64,000 nucleotides of DNA, taken from the IMG/VR virus record IMGVR_UViG_3300032315_001401, positions 1 to 64,000 of that record; one strand, 5' to 3'. Position 1 is the first letter of the stretch. Each line of letters opens with the position of its first letter. The translations under genes and the position numbers were made by a program. This DNA comes from a virus. Under the pieces are notes generated by a model. It did not search any database and was not told the origin of the DNA. It saw only the letters and a program-made list of their open reading frames with translations. Shown here in pieces: positions 26,070 through 32,685 of the stretch.

Positions 26070-27063
26070 AAATGCACATGTCCTCAATCAATTGGTCAAA
26101 TGTAATTTTAGGTTCCCATCCTAATTGTGTTTTTGCCTTCGTGGCATCCCCTAATAAGGTTTCTACTTCAGCGGGTCGAAAATATTTAGGGTCAACCATT
26201 ACACGCACTAAACCAGTATTCTTATCAACTCCAACTTCTTCTCCAGCGTCAGTAAACTGCCATTCAATATTCATTCCAAAGTAAGGTGCTGCTTTTTCAA
26301 CAAACTCACGCACAGAGTATTGCTCTCCAGTAGCAATCACGTAATCTTCTGGAGTTTCCTGCTGCAACATCAACCACATTGCTTCAGCGTAATCTTTTGC
26401 GTGACCCCAGTCTCTTTTGGCATTTAGATTGCCAAGTTTGAGGACATTCTGAAGTCCAACTGACATTCTTGAGAGACCTCTTACAATTTTTCTGGTAACA
26501 AAAGTTTCACCACGACGGGGAGATTCATGATTAAAAAGAATTCCTGTGCAGGCATACATTCCATATGCTTCACGATAGTTTTTAGTAATCCAGTAGGCAT
26601 AGAGTTTTGCTACCCCATAAGGAGAACGGGGATAAAAGGGCGTAGTCTCCTTTTGTGGTGTCTCCTGAACTAATCCGTAGAGTTCGCTTGTAGATGCTTG
26701 ATAAATTCTTACCTTATCTTCCATACCCAAGAGACGAACTGCCTCAAGAATACGGAGAGTTCCAACAGCATCAACATCAGCAGTGTATTCAGGCATCTCA
26801 AAGGATACCTTTACATGACTTTGAGCACCTAGATTATAAATCTCATCTGGTTGAACTTGCTGAATCACTCTTACAAGGTTTGTAGCGTCAGTAAGATCCC
26901 CATAATGAAGATGAAGTTGGGAATAGATATGATCAATTCTATGAGTATTAATGAGTGAGGCACGACGAATAATTCCATGCACTTCATATCCTTTTTCTAA
27001 AAGAAGTTCGGCAAGATATGATCCATCTTGACCAGTAATTCCAGTAATTAAAGCAACTTTCAT
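26059..27063 (-). CDS. gmd: GDP-mannose 4,6-dehydratase
   Basis: 334 residues, full length. [39 protein letters not shown], catalytic [20 protein letters not shown] and [18 protein letters not shown] are hallmark GMD motifs. It converts GDP-mannose to GDP-4-keto-6-deoxymannose, precursor of GDP-fucose, GDP-rhamnose or GDP-perosamine. First gene of the long glycan operon, after a terminator-promoter composite at 27084-27118. Confidence 0.95.
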   Translation of the reverse strand: MKVALITGITGQDGSYLAELLLEKGYEVHGIIRRASLINTHRIDHIYSQLHLHYGDLTDATNLVRVIQQVQPDEIYNLGAQSHVKVSFEMPEYTADVDAVGTLRILEAVRLLGMEDKVRIYQASTSELYGLVQETPQKETTPFYPRSPYGVAKLYAYWITKNYREAYGMYACTGILFNHESPRRGETFVTRKIVRGLSRMSVGLQNVLKLGNLNAKRDWGHAKDYAEAMWLMLQQETPEDYVIATGEQYSVREFVEKAAPYFGMNIEWQFTDAGEEVGVDKNTGLVRVMVDPKYFRPAEVETLLGDATKAKTQLGWEPKITFDQLIEDMCIYGQ

Positions 27064-27083
27064 ATATCAAAGTCTTTTATACT

Positions 27084-27118
27084 ATTATACCAAAAAAGGA
27101 GAGTTTATGCAACTCTCC
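27084..27118 (-). promoter_or_regulatory. Terminator with an overlapping possible promoter upstream of gmd
   Basis: Perfect 8-bp stem GGAGAGTT/AACTCTCC (27098-27118) plus TTTTTT terminates upstream transcripts. TTGCAT (27107-27112), 17 bp, then TATAAT (27084-27089) could start the gmd operon; the -35 matches only 3 of 6, the -10 all 6. The same nested layout recurs at 30635 and 59212. Confidence 0.6.
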
Positions 27119-27120
27119 CA

Positions 27121-27253
27121 TTAGGTCTTTCATGCACGCCACTTGCCCTTTGACTGGAGGCAAGAAACCAGGCGGGAGTAACCTCCATCCGCACCAGTCG
27201 GCATATTTAATGTCCAATCCGACGAGGACAAAATGGGTCATTGGCTCCACCAC
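27121..27253 (-). ncRNA. Candidate structured RNA upstream of the gmd terminator
   Basis: 133 nt with no convincing gene. On the minus strand it can form GTCGG/CCGAC, an overlapping GGAGG/CCTCC and CTTGCC-N11-GGCAAG helices, then runs into the terminator at 27098-27118. GC content is visibly higher than in the flanking glycan genes. A weak 54-codon frame (start MTHFVLVGLDIKYADW) crosses it. Could be a leader-attenuator for gmd or a free small RNA. Confidence 0.4.
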
Positions 27254-27487
27254 CTAGTTTGTCTTAACTAGGAAAAGATGTACAACTTTTGATATCTCAG
27301 AAATACCAAAGAATGCACAAAGGAATAAAACATCCCAGAGTTTAAGTTTAATTGCAAAAGGTACTGTGAGTAATCCCCCAATACTTTTTAAAATTAAACC
27401 ATATTTAAAATCTCCCCACAACATAGTTTGATAACCAATAATGAGAAGAAAGTTGCCAAGATATCTTAAGACACTTGTTTTAGACAT
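27254..27487 (-). CDS. Small membrane protein, 77 aa
   Basis: Begins MSKTSVLRYLGNFLLIIGYQ and has three hydrophobic stretches (YLGNFLLIIGYQTMLW, LILKSIGGLLTVPFAI, LWDVLFLCAFFGISEI), so two to three membrane helices. Conserved-looking in cyanophages; function unknown. Confidence 0.65.
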   Translation of the reverse strand: MSKTSVLRYLGNFLLIIGYQTMLWGDFKYGLILKSIGGLLTVPFAIKLKLWDVLFLCAFFGISEISKVVHLFLVKTN

Positions 27488-27532
27488 AAGGGGTTTGCTC
27501 CCGACCAGTGCGCGTTTATAGTCATCCCGAGA

Positions 27533-27781
27533 CTAATCATCTCCTTTCACATAAGCAGGAACCGTATCAGGATCTAACCAGCAAGTGTAGTTATGGTCCT
27601 CCATTGCAGTCATAAGTTGCATTTCATTATCCAAAAGATACATATCTCGGTATCTTCCAGTATAAGAATCTACTTTTTGAATACGATAGTCAGGTTTGCC
27701 ATTGATTTCTAGGATGCCACATTGAATATAGCGATATGGAAACCGCTCCAGAAGAACGGTTGGTTTCCTAATAACTTTCAT
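27533..27781 (-). CDS. Hypothetical protein, 82 aa
   Basis: Starts MKVIRKPTVLLERFPYRYIQ (second of two adjacent Met codons). Soluble, ends AYVKGDD. Its ATG is adjacent to the stop of the upstream gene, indicating coupling. No family recognised. Confidence 0.65.
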   Translation of the reverse strand: MKVIRKPTVLLERFPYRYIQCGILEINGKPDYRIQKVDSYTGRYRDMYLLDNEMQLMTAMEDHNYTCWLDPDTVPAYVKGDD

Positions 27782-27996
27782 CAAGCAACCTCTACGGTTT
27801 CAAGATCTTGAGCAACATACTCCATAAGCATTTCATAGTCGTCAAGGGGGTCACCCGAAAATACAACCCCTACATTTTCATAGTAACGGCGCACCTTTTT
27901 ATAAAGTTTCGGATTCTTTACATCAAGGTAGATTTCCCCGTTAGCAGCAAGACGAAGAGTGCTAACATCTTTCTTGAATTTTGAGATCAGAGACAT
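27781..27996 (-). CDS. Conserved small cyanophage-type protein, 71 aa
   Basis: MSLISKFKKDVSTLRLAANG followed by EIYLDVKNPKLYKKVRRYYE; familiar from T4-like cyanophages, function unknown. First gene behind a perfect sigma70 promoter (28020-28048), which marks it as early. Confidence 0.7.
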   Translation of the reverse strand: MSLISKFKKDVSTLRLAANGEIYLDVKNPKLYKKVRRYYENVGVVFSGDPLDDYEMLMEYVAQDLETVEVA

Positions 27997-28019
27997 TGTT
28001 TTGTTTTGTTTGCTCTAGT

Positions 28020-28048
28020 ATTATAAGGTGTTTGAGACTTTATGTCAA
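28020..28048 (-). promoter_or_regulatory. Perfect sigma70 promoter TTGACA-N17-TATAAT
   Basis: -35 at 28043-28048 and -10 at 28020-28025, directly after the tRNA-Pro gene and a GCCAGT/ACTGGC hairpin. Confidence 0.82.
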
Positions 28049-28072
28049 GTGTGCCAGTGAAGAAACTGGCAA

Positions 28073-28144
28073 TCCAGAAGGTTGGGATCGAACCAACGTC
28101 TTCACCGCCCCAAACGGTGCCGTCTACCGCTGACTTACTCCTGG
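28073..28144 (-). tRNA. tRNA-Pro(TGG), copy 1
   Basis: CCAGGAG/CTTCTGG acceptor with one G-T pair, anticodon arm CACCG-TTTGGGG-CGGTG, T-arm GTTGG-TTCGATC-CCAAC. A second copy differing at a few positions lies at 34265. Confidence 0.88.
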
Positions 28145-28152
28145 TTACACCG

Positions 28153-28269
28153 TTATTTAGTTCGGTGTATAAGCATTATACCCATAATCGGGGCAACTGT
28201 CAACCCTGCCCCACAAATACCTAACCATATAGGACTTGCTGCCAGTGTCTCTACAATATGAAAAATCAT
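28153..28269 (-). CDS. Membrane peptide, 38 aa
   Basis: MIFHIVETLAASPIWLGICG, then a hydrophobic AGLTVAPIMGIMLI and basic HRTK. The ATG overlaps the TGA of the upstream gene (ATGA). One helix, function unknown. Confidence 0.6.
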   Translation of the reverse strand: MIFHIVETLAASPIWLGICGAGLTVAPIMGIMLIHRTK

Positions 28270-28451
28270 ATTCCTCTCCAATTCTTATATTCATAATGGA
28301 AGTATTGATCAACAGTATCGTCTAATGGGGCATCCACTCCCCATTCAGACCATTCTCTACAAAACTGTTTGATGTGATTATCATTCAAGACATGTCTGCC
28401 ATAAGACCTTACAAAGCAAGTCATAGCAAAACTATATCTTTGCTTATCCAT
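28266..28451 (-). CDS. Hypothetical protein, 61 aa
   Basis: Starts MDKQRYSFAMTCFVRSYGRH and is rich in Trp, Tyr and Asp at the end (DQYFHYEYKNWRGI). Overlaps both neighbours. Function unknown. Confidence 0.6.
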   Translation of the reverse strand: MDKQRYSFAMTCFVRSYGRHVLNDNHIKQFCREWSEWGVDAPLDDTVDQYFHYEYKNWRGI

Positions 28452-28530
28452 ATGCGTGTGTAAGACTCCACTGAATGAAGAATGAAATTAGTCCAAAAAG
28501 AACACAGGCAACTATAAGTGTGTTAGTCAT
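28444..28530 (-). CDS. Membrane peptide, 28 aa
   Basis: MTNTLIVACVLFGLISFFIQ and WSLTHAYG: a single transmembrane helix. GGAG sits 10 nt before the ATG. Overlaps the downstream start by 8 nt and the upstream stop by 8 nt. Confidence 0.6.
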   Translation of the reverse strand: MTNTLIVACVLFGLISFFIQWSLTHAYG

Positions 28531-28675
28531 TCTTATCTCCAAGATACTTTGCGAGAGGATCTTTTTTGGTTTTGACTATTTCACACGATCTTCGGTAAAA
28601 CGTATTATCAGTATTACCGGACTTTTCAAAGGTTGCTTTAATTTTCACCCAATTCTGGTAAGTGTGGTCATCCAT
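28523..28675 (-). CDS. Conserved small cyanophage-type protein, 50 aa
   Basis: MDDHTYQNWVKIKATFEKSG then SCEIVKTKKDPLAKYLGDKN. Soluble, basic; seems conserved in cyanophages, function unknown. First gene of a four-gene overlapping set. Confidence 0.65.
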   Translation of the reverse strand: MDDHTYQNWVKIKATFEKSGNTDNTFYRRSCEIVKTKKDPLAKYLGDKND

Positions 28676-28702
28676 TGGGAATTTAGTTTGATACTACTAG
28701 TT

Positions 28703-28730
28703 ATGCTAGTAAGTATTTTGGGAATGTCAA
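28703..28730 (-). promoter_or_regulatory. Possible sigma70 promoter
   Basis: TTGACA at 28725-28730 is perfect; the best -10 is TAGCAT with a 16-bp spacer. Weaker than the other promoters here. Confidence 0.4.
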
Positions 28731-28771
28731 GTTTGTGTGGATTTGATGATAGTGTTTAAGAAAATATTAAA

Positions 28772-28854
28772 CGGAGAGAACAGGAATCGAACCTGCGAAG
28801 CTTTTACACCCAGCCGCTTTCAAGGCGGTGTCCTCGACCAACCGGACTCTCTCC
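28772..28854 (-). tRNA. tRNA-Ser(TGA)
   Basis: Class II tRNA with a long variable arm; GGAGAGA/TCTCTCC acceptor, discriminator G, anticodon loop CTTGAAA, T-arm with TTCGATT. Preceded by TTGACA-N17-TATATT (28864-28892). Confidence 0.92.
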
Positions 28855-28863
28855 ATGTGTTAT

Positions 28864-28892
28864 AATATACTATATGTATTTGATTTTGTCAA
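28864..28892 (-). promoter_or_regulatory. Promoter of tRNA-Ser, TTGACA-N17-TATATT
   Basis: -35 at 28887-28892, -10 at 28864-28869. Its -10 region overlaps a plus-strand TATAAT, so divergent transcription toward the 28893 gene is possible. Confidence 0.6.
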
Positions 28893-29501
28893 GTGTTTAT
28901 CAAACCATCACAAAAAAGAATTGAATTTGAAAGACTTCTACACCAACTTGGATATAAAGACCGACTACCAGTCTATCCAAAAGAAAATAAGAGATATCAA
29001 CAAGTCAATTTCAAATGCTCTGATGGAGCAATGGCAATTTATACCTTTATTATACTCTATCAAACTAAAAAAAGTTACTTGTATTTAGAGTTTAAAGACC
29101 ATTATAAGTCACCAAATCTGAAAGAAAAGATTCAATTCCTTGCAGAAAAGATTCACTTTCACGAAAAAACCAGAGTTGCTGAAGTTGGTTGGGAAGTCAA
29201 ATATACAAAGCAACCGGATGAGTTTTCATTAGAAGAAAGAAAACAAATCTTCTATCACTTTATGAAATACACATATCAAAATCTTGAAGAAGGTATGGTA
29301 AAACTTTCACCAAGACCCGGTGATATTTTAGCAGCAAAACCTCACGGTCCAAAAATCAATGAAGGATTTACAGAATCTTCACTGGTGATTGGGAAGCATC
29401 AGAGGTCTTTGGTTGCCCGCAAATTTGGATTTGGTGAATTGCAAGAAGATGGATTTCAATACGCTCGTTATGATGAAAACTGCGTATTGAAACCTATCTG
29501 A
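28893..29501 (+). CDS. Hypothetical protein, 202 aa, plus strand, GTG start
   Basis: Begins MFIKPSQKRIEFERLLHQLG at a GTG; no ATG is in frame nearby. Contains SPRPGDILAAKPHGPKINEG and ends ENCVLKPI. Soluble. One of only four plus-strand genes in the window and convergent with the 29494 gene (8-nt overlap). Similar proteins seem to exist in cyanophages, function unknown. Confidence 0.65.
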   Translation: MFIKPSQKRIEFERLLHQLGYKDRLPVYPKENKRYQQVNFKCSDGAMAIYTFIILYQTKKSYLYLEFKDHYKSPNLKEKIQFLAEKIHFHEKTRVAEVGWEVKYTKQPDEFSLEERKQIFYHFMKYTYQNLEEGMVKLSPRPGDILAAKPHGPKINEGFTESSLVIGKHQRSLVARKFGFGELQEDGFQYARYDENCVLKPI

Positions 29502-29751
29502 CTTCAAAGTCAAGTCGCCTTACTTTACGTTGCCTTCTTTCCTCTTGCCACATAATATCAGCATTTGACAAAACATTATTTTTTTGTTTTGCTTGTGGAG
29601 AATTAATCATCACCACTTGGTCTAAATCAAGTGCTGAAATGACTCCATTACGAATGGTTGCCATATTCGAACAACCACAAGATACTGTTTTTCCAGAGAT
29701 GCCTTCTAACTCCTTACCACAGGAGCGGCATCTGATTTTAATGTTTTCCAT
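29494..29751 (-). CDS. Small zinc-ribbon-like protein, 85 aa
   Basis: MENIKIRCRSCGKELEGISG and VSCGCSNMATIRNG give two Cys pairs (C-x2-C, C-x-C) like a short zinc ribbon. Seems conserved in cyanophages. Co-transcribed with the Dps gene, 6 nt downstream of it. Confidence 0.65.
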   Translation of the reverse strand: MENIKIRCRSCGKELEGISGKTVSCGCSNMATIRNGVISALDLDQVVMINSPQAKQKNNVLSNADIMWQEERRQRKVRRLDFEVR

Positions 29752-29757
29752 AGTTAA

Positions 29758-30195
29758 TTATTTTTCAGTAAATGAACGAAGCATCCAAACGAACTTACCG
29801 TGTGCTTCATTTAAATCATCAAGAAGATTGACTGTGCCTCTTGACTTTTGCTCATCCGCTTCTACAGCAGCATCTGAAAGCATTGTGATTATTTTTTGAT
29901 GACCTTCCATCAAATCACGAATCATTTCCATTTCGGAAATATTAGATTTTGCTTCACCGATACCAGAAACTTCTACTACTCTGGTCAGAGAACTAACTGG
30001 TTTAATTTCAAGAAATCTCATGTGCTCTGCAATACGATCAACTTCTTCCTGAATTGCAAGATACTGCTCACCAAATAAATCGTGAATCTGCTTAAAGTCA
30101 GGTCCAACAATATGCCAGTGATAGACCCAAGTCTTTTGGAACAATACAAAAAGACTTGCTTGAGTATCAGAAAGTAATTTATATAGTTTTTCCAT
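29758..30195 (-). CDS. Dps-family ferritin (DNA-binding protein from starved cells), 145 aa
   Basis: HWHIVGPDFKQIHDLFGEQY followed by EEVDRIAEHMRFL contains the intersubunit ferroxidase residues of Dps (His, His, Asp, Glu in the H-W-x-V-x-G ... H ... D-x-I-A-E pattern). Dps forms 12-mers that oxidise Fe(II) with H2O2 and can bind DNA. It follows tRNA-Val and a TATAAATA late promoter, so it is probably made late and could protect phage DNA or store iron. Dps is a host-type gene, rare in phages. Confidence 0.88.
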   Translation of the reverse strand: MEKLYKLLSDTQASLFVLFQKTWVYHWHIVGPDFKQIHDLFGEQYLAIQEEVDRIAEHMRFLEIKPVSSLTRVVEVSGIGEAKSNISEMEMIRDLMEGHQKIITMLSDAAVEADEQKSRGTVNLLDDLNEAHGKFVWMLRSFTEK

Positions 30196-30212
30196 TATAC
30201 CTGTTTTTTAGG

Positions 30213-30220
30213 TATTTATA
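30213..30220 (-). promoter_or_regulatory. Late promoter TATAAATA of dps
   Basis: Exact motif 18 nt before the ATG at 30195 and 2 nt after the 3' end of tRNA-Val. Confidence 0.7.
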
Positions 30221-30222
30221 AT

Positions 30223-30293
30223 GGGCGATACTGGATTCGAACCAGTGACCATCTCCGTGTAAAGGAGGCACTCTACCGCTGAGTTAATCGCCC
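30223..30293 (-). tRNA. tRNA-Val(TAC)
   Basis: GGGCGAT/ATCGCCC acceptor, anticodon loop TTTACAC, T-arm ACTGG-TTCGAAT-CCAGT. Confidence 0.92.
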
Positions 30294-30300
30294 AAAAAAG

Positions 30301-30465
30301 TCAAGATTGACTTAACATATATTCTACAGTGTTTGCTATATCACTCATAGCATCACGAAGATTTTCTCTTTGACCTGACTCTTGTTTAATGATTGGTCGA
30401 TGGTCGTCAGTTAAGGTCCACCGCCACTGATTCATTTCTTTACAATACCAAAGATTAATTTTCAT
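30301..30465 (-). CDS. Conserved small cyanophage-type protein, 54 aa
   Basis: MKINLWYCKEMNQWRWTLTD and DAMSDIANTVEYMLSQS at the end. Overlaps its upstream neighbour by 11 nt. Trp-rich N-terminus; function unknown. Confidence 0.65.
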   Translation of the reverse strand: MKINLWYCKEMNQWRWTLTDDHRPIIKQESGQRENLRDAMSDIANTVEYMLSQS

Positions 30466-30613
30466 TCTTAAAATGCTCTAGTTCAATCCAACGAAGAAGA
30501 GTATTAAACGCTGTAATAGATGCTTGAGTACAATTATCTTCTTTTAATTTACGAATATAATACTCAAGTGCTTCGATGACCATTTCACGGTCCATTTGAG
30601 AAATAAGAGACAT
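30455..30613 (-). CDS. Small helical protein, 52 aa
   Basis: MSLISQMDREMVIEALEYYI onward, with a strong AGGAGG ribosome-binding site 5 nt before the ATG. Early gene behind the composite promoter at 30635. Function unknown. Confidence 0.68.
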   Translation of the reverse strand: MSLISQMDREMVIEALEYYIRKLKEDNCTQASITAFNTLLRWIELEHFKNEN

Positions 30614-30634
30614 AACCCTCCTGATTCATTTCCT

Positions 30635-30669
30635 ATTATACTGAAAAGGGGAGTCGTTGTCAACTCCCC
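30635..30669 (-). promoter_or_regulatory. Terminator-embedded perfect promoter
   Basis: The stem GGGGAGT/ACTCCCC (30648-30669) plus TTTT terminates the porin transcript. The loop carries TTGACA (30658-30663); 17 bp later is TATAAT (30635-30640). All 12 consensus bases match, so one short element ends one unit and starts the next. Confidence 0.82.
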
Positions 30670-30692
30670 AATTCACACTATGTATTCAAATA

Positions 30693-31577
30693 TCAGAACT
30701 TGAAACCAAGACCAGTAGTGAAGACTGGCGAATAAGTTCCATTGGTAGCACCGTAACTGTTAGCAGCATTGGTGGTAGGGAACTTCAGGTCAGCAAAACC
30801 AACGAGTGAATTGCTGATGCGACCTTCGACTCCAAGAGCAAGAACAAATTGACCACGATTGCCAACTGCCGACTGATAGTTGGAAGTAGTATTGTTCACG
30901 AAGGGAATCTGATAACCAACACCAGCATACACATTGGCACGACTCACACCACTCTTGGCACGGGAAACGCTCCAGTCATAAGAAACCAGAGCACCACCAC
31001 CCGCGCCGATTTGACCAGCAGGACTACCGACAAGGTTGGCATAGGGACGAACTGAAACAGCATTCAGATTGGTGAAGTTCTTCACAGCATAACGTGCTTG
31101 AATCGTGGCACCGGAGACAGTTTTTTGAGCACTGAATCCATTACCAGCAACACCTTGCTGATCGAGAAGCACACCAACACCCAGATAATTACCAACACCT
31201 TGTGCCTTTTGAGCAGCAGCGACTTCAAGTGCAGTCACACGAGTATTGGTAGCAGCAATCTCCTTTGCAAACTCTGCACGAAGGGCAGCAGCAAGAGCAG
31301 CATCAGCGGCACTTTGATACTCACTAATGCGGTCGAGGCAAGCATTAGTCAGAGCAGCAAGTTCAGCACGGGTCGCAGGTTGACCAGGACGGAAGGTGCC
31401 ATTGGGATAACCAGCAACACAACCGTAACGCTCTACCAGATTAGTGATTGCTTGATAAGACCACTGGGTAGGTTGAACATCACGCAGTTGAGAAGCACTG
31501 GTGACTTGTGCCATAGCAGGAGCAGCAATAGAAGTTGCAGCAACTACGCCAGCAGCAATAATATTTTGAAAAGTCAT
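30693..31577 (-). CDS. SLH-domain outer-membrane porin of cyanobacterial (Som) type, 294 aa
   Basis: N-terminal signal peptide MTFQNIIAAGVVAATSIAAP cleaved after AMA. Next an SLH domain (LRDVQPTQWSYQAITNLVER, GYPNGTFRPGQPATRAELAA), then a short coiled coil (about 90-125), then a Gly-rich beta-barrel ending GLGFKF with the terminal Phe needed for outer-membrane assembly. Cyanobacterial Som/iron-type porins have this order but are about 500 residues, so the barrel here is short (probably 8-10 strands). Expected in the host outer membrane, anchored to peptidoglycan polymer. Preceded by CTAAATA and tRNA-Gly. Confidence 0.88.
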   Translation of the reverse strand: MTFQNIIAAGVVAATSIAAPAMAQVTSASQLRDVQPTQWSYQAITNLVERYGCVAGYPNGTFRPGQPATRAELAALTNACLDRISEYQSAADAALAAALRAEFAKEIAATNTRVTALEVAAAQKAQGVGNYLGVGVLLDQQGVAGNGFSAQKTVSGATIQARYAVKNFTNLNAVSVRPYANLVGSPAGQIGAGGGALVSYDWSVSRAKSGVSRANVYAGVGYQIPFVNNTTSNYQSAVGNRGQFVLALGVEGRISNSLVGFADLKFPTTNAANSYGATNGTYSPVFTTGLGFKF

Positions 31578-31606
31578 ATTGTATTAAGATTTACAACTAC
31601 GATGGT

Positions 31607-31613
31607 TATTTAG
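31607..31613 (-). promoter_or_regulatory. Possible late promoter CTAAATA of the porin gene
   Basis: CTAAATA 30 nt before the ATG at 31577; a TATAAATT variant lies 12 nt further upstream. Confidence 0.45.
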
Positions 31614-31635
31614 ACGCCCCGAATTTATAGGGCAA

Positions 31636-31706
31636 GCGGAGTATCGGATTCGAACCGACGACATCTAACTTGGAAGGATAGCGTTCTACCACTGAACTAA
31701 CTCCGC
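31636..31706 (-). tRNA. tRNA-Gly(TCC)
   Basis: GCGGAGT/ACTCCGC acceptor, anticodon loop CTTCCAA, T-loop TTCGAAT. Confidence 0.93.
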
Positions 31707-31756
31707 AATGTGGGAGATTTGACTCTCCCGGCACTTGCCTTCACACGGACATATGA

Positions 31757-31785
31757 AGTATATGACATAATGAGTATTATGTCAA
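31757..31785 (-). promoter_or_regulatory. Promoter TTGACA-N17-TATACT upstream of tRNA-Gly
   Basis: -35 at 31780-31785, -10 at 31757-31762. Between it and the tRNA lies a GGGAGA/TCTCCC hairpin. Confidence 0.7.
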
Positions 31786-31856
31786 GCCCCCGACCGGATT
31801 TGAACCAGCGACCAATGGTTTACAAAACCATTGCTCTACCACTGAGCTACAAGGGC
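31786..31856 (-). tRNA. tRNA-Thr(TGT)
   Basis: GCCCTTG/CGGGGGC acceptor with G-T pairs, anticodon loop TTTGTAA, T-loop TTCAAAT. Confidence 0.9.
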
Positions 31857-31936
31857 AACACGGGGGTGATCAAGTCCCCGACCTAACAAAGTTAGGATTT
31901 AGAAAGGAAGACCCGGACATTTCCAGTTCTTCCAAC
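31857..31936 (-). other. Hairpin-rich spacer between tRNA-Thr and tRNA-Asn
   Basis: On the minus strand GGAAGA/TCTTCC, CCTAAC-TTT-GTTAGG and GGGG/CCCC helices can form. No gene seen; may be a degenerate tRNA or processing signal. Confidence 0.35.
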
Positions 31937-32008
31937 TGGGGCGGCAGGGATCGAACCTGCGACCTAGATGTTAACAGCATCCCGCTACTACCGCTGAGCT
32001 ACACCCCA
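31937..32008 (-). tRNA. tRNA-Asn(GTT)
   Basis: TGGGGTG/CGCCCCA acceptor with one G-T pair, discriminator G, anticodon loop CTGTTAA, T-loop TTCGATC. Confidence 0.92.
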
Positions 32009-32019
32009 ATATTTGTTTT

Positions 32020-32027
32020 TATAAATA
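32020..32027 (+). promoter_or_regulatory. Late promoter TATAAATA, plus strand
   Basis: Exact motif 25 nt before the plus-strand HNH gene and 11 nt from tRNA-Asn. Confidence 0.7.
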
Positions 32028-32051
32028 AGATTAGCACCTAATGTTAATCTT

Positions 32052-32396
32052 ATGAAATGTGTTTGGCATCTATGTTTAGAAGAAGCAGTGCTCTACAATG
32101 GTAGAGGTAAGTTTTGTTCTAAGCAATGTAAGAACAAATACTATGTAGACCAGAAAAGAAAGAAACTCAAGCAAGACAGTATAGCATATAAAGGTGGTGC
32201 TTGTCAATGCTGTGGTTACAATCGCTCACATTGGGCTTTAGAGTTTCACCATTTGGACCCCAAAGAAAAAGATTTTCATCTGTCTAAAGGTGGTCATACT
32301 AGAAGTTGGGAAAAAGTCAAAGAAGAATTAAACAAATGCATTCTAGTATGCTCTAACTGCCATTCTGAAATTCATCACGGAATTCGCAATGTATAA
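32052..32396 (+). CDS. HNH endonuclease inside the tRNA array, 114 aa, plus strand
   Basis: Two Cys pairs: CVWHLCLEEAVLYNGRGKFC at the N-terminus and CQCCGYNRSHWALEFHHLDP with the catalytic HH, then CILVCSNCHSEIHHG closing the HNH zinc site. Opposite in direction to the tRNAs on both sides and with its own TATAAATA promoter, so it behaves as an inserted unit. tRNA clusters of T4-like phages commonly carry such homing genes. Confidence 0.85.
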   Translation: MKCVWHLCLEEAVLYNGRGKFCSKQCKNKYYVDQKRKKLKQDSIAYKGGACQCCGYNRSHWALEFHHLDPKEKDFHLSKGGHTRSWEKVKEELNKCILVCSNCHSEIHHGIRNV

Positions 32397-32441
32397 GGAG
32401 AAGGAGAGCTCTTGGACGAATCCGCAGGATCACTTCCCCAG

Positions 32442-32512
32442 TGGAGAATAGCAGAATCGAACTGCTAATAAGTGCTTGCAAAGCACCCGTTATACCGTTT
32501 AACTAATTCCCC
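32442..32512 (-). tRNA. tRNA-Ala(TGC), copy 1
   Basis: GGGGAAT/ATTCTCC acceptor with one G-T pair, anticodon loop TTTGCAA, T-arm AGCAG-TTCGATT-CTGCT. Second copy at 52734 differs only in the T-stem. Confidence 0.92.
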
Positions 32513-32520
32513 AAATTGGA

Positions 32521-32591
32521 GGCGGGGGGTGGAGTTGAACCACCTACCTGAAGCTTATGAGACTTCTGTGCAACCATTACACTTCCCCACG
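32521..32591 (-). tRNA. tRNA with CAT anticodon (Met or Ile2), copy 1
   Basis: Anticodon arm GAAGT-CTCATAA-GCTTC, T-arm GGTGG-TTCAACT-CCACC. Acceptor CGTGGGG/CCCCGCC with a C1-C72 mismatch resembling an initiator feature, but without the GGG-CCC initiator anticodon stem. Amino-acid identity cannot be settled by eye. Confidence 0.75.
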
Positions 32592-32652
32592 ATGAAGGGT
32601 TAAGTGTGGTATGCCTTAAGGACATATCAGGGACTTAACCTCTGTCTTTTAT

Positions 32653-32681
32653 ATATTAGGGTATTTTCAAAAATTTGTCAA
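32653..32681 (-). promoter_or_regulatory. Promoter TTGACA-N17-TAATAT
   Basis: -35 at 32676-32681, -10 at 32653-32658; would read tRNA-Met/Ile and tRNA-Ala. Confidence 0.6.
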
Positions 32682-32685
32682 CCCC

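Noticed and set aside
27121-27253. Glutamine riboswitch or glnA-type RNA
   Set aside because: Some helices fit loosely but the conserved loop sequences I know are not present.
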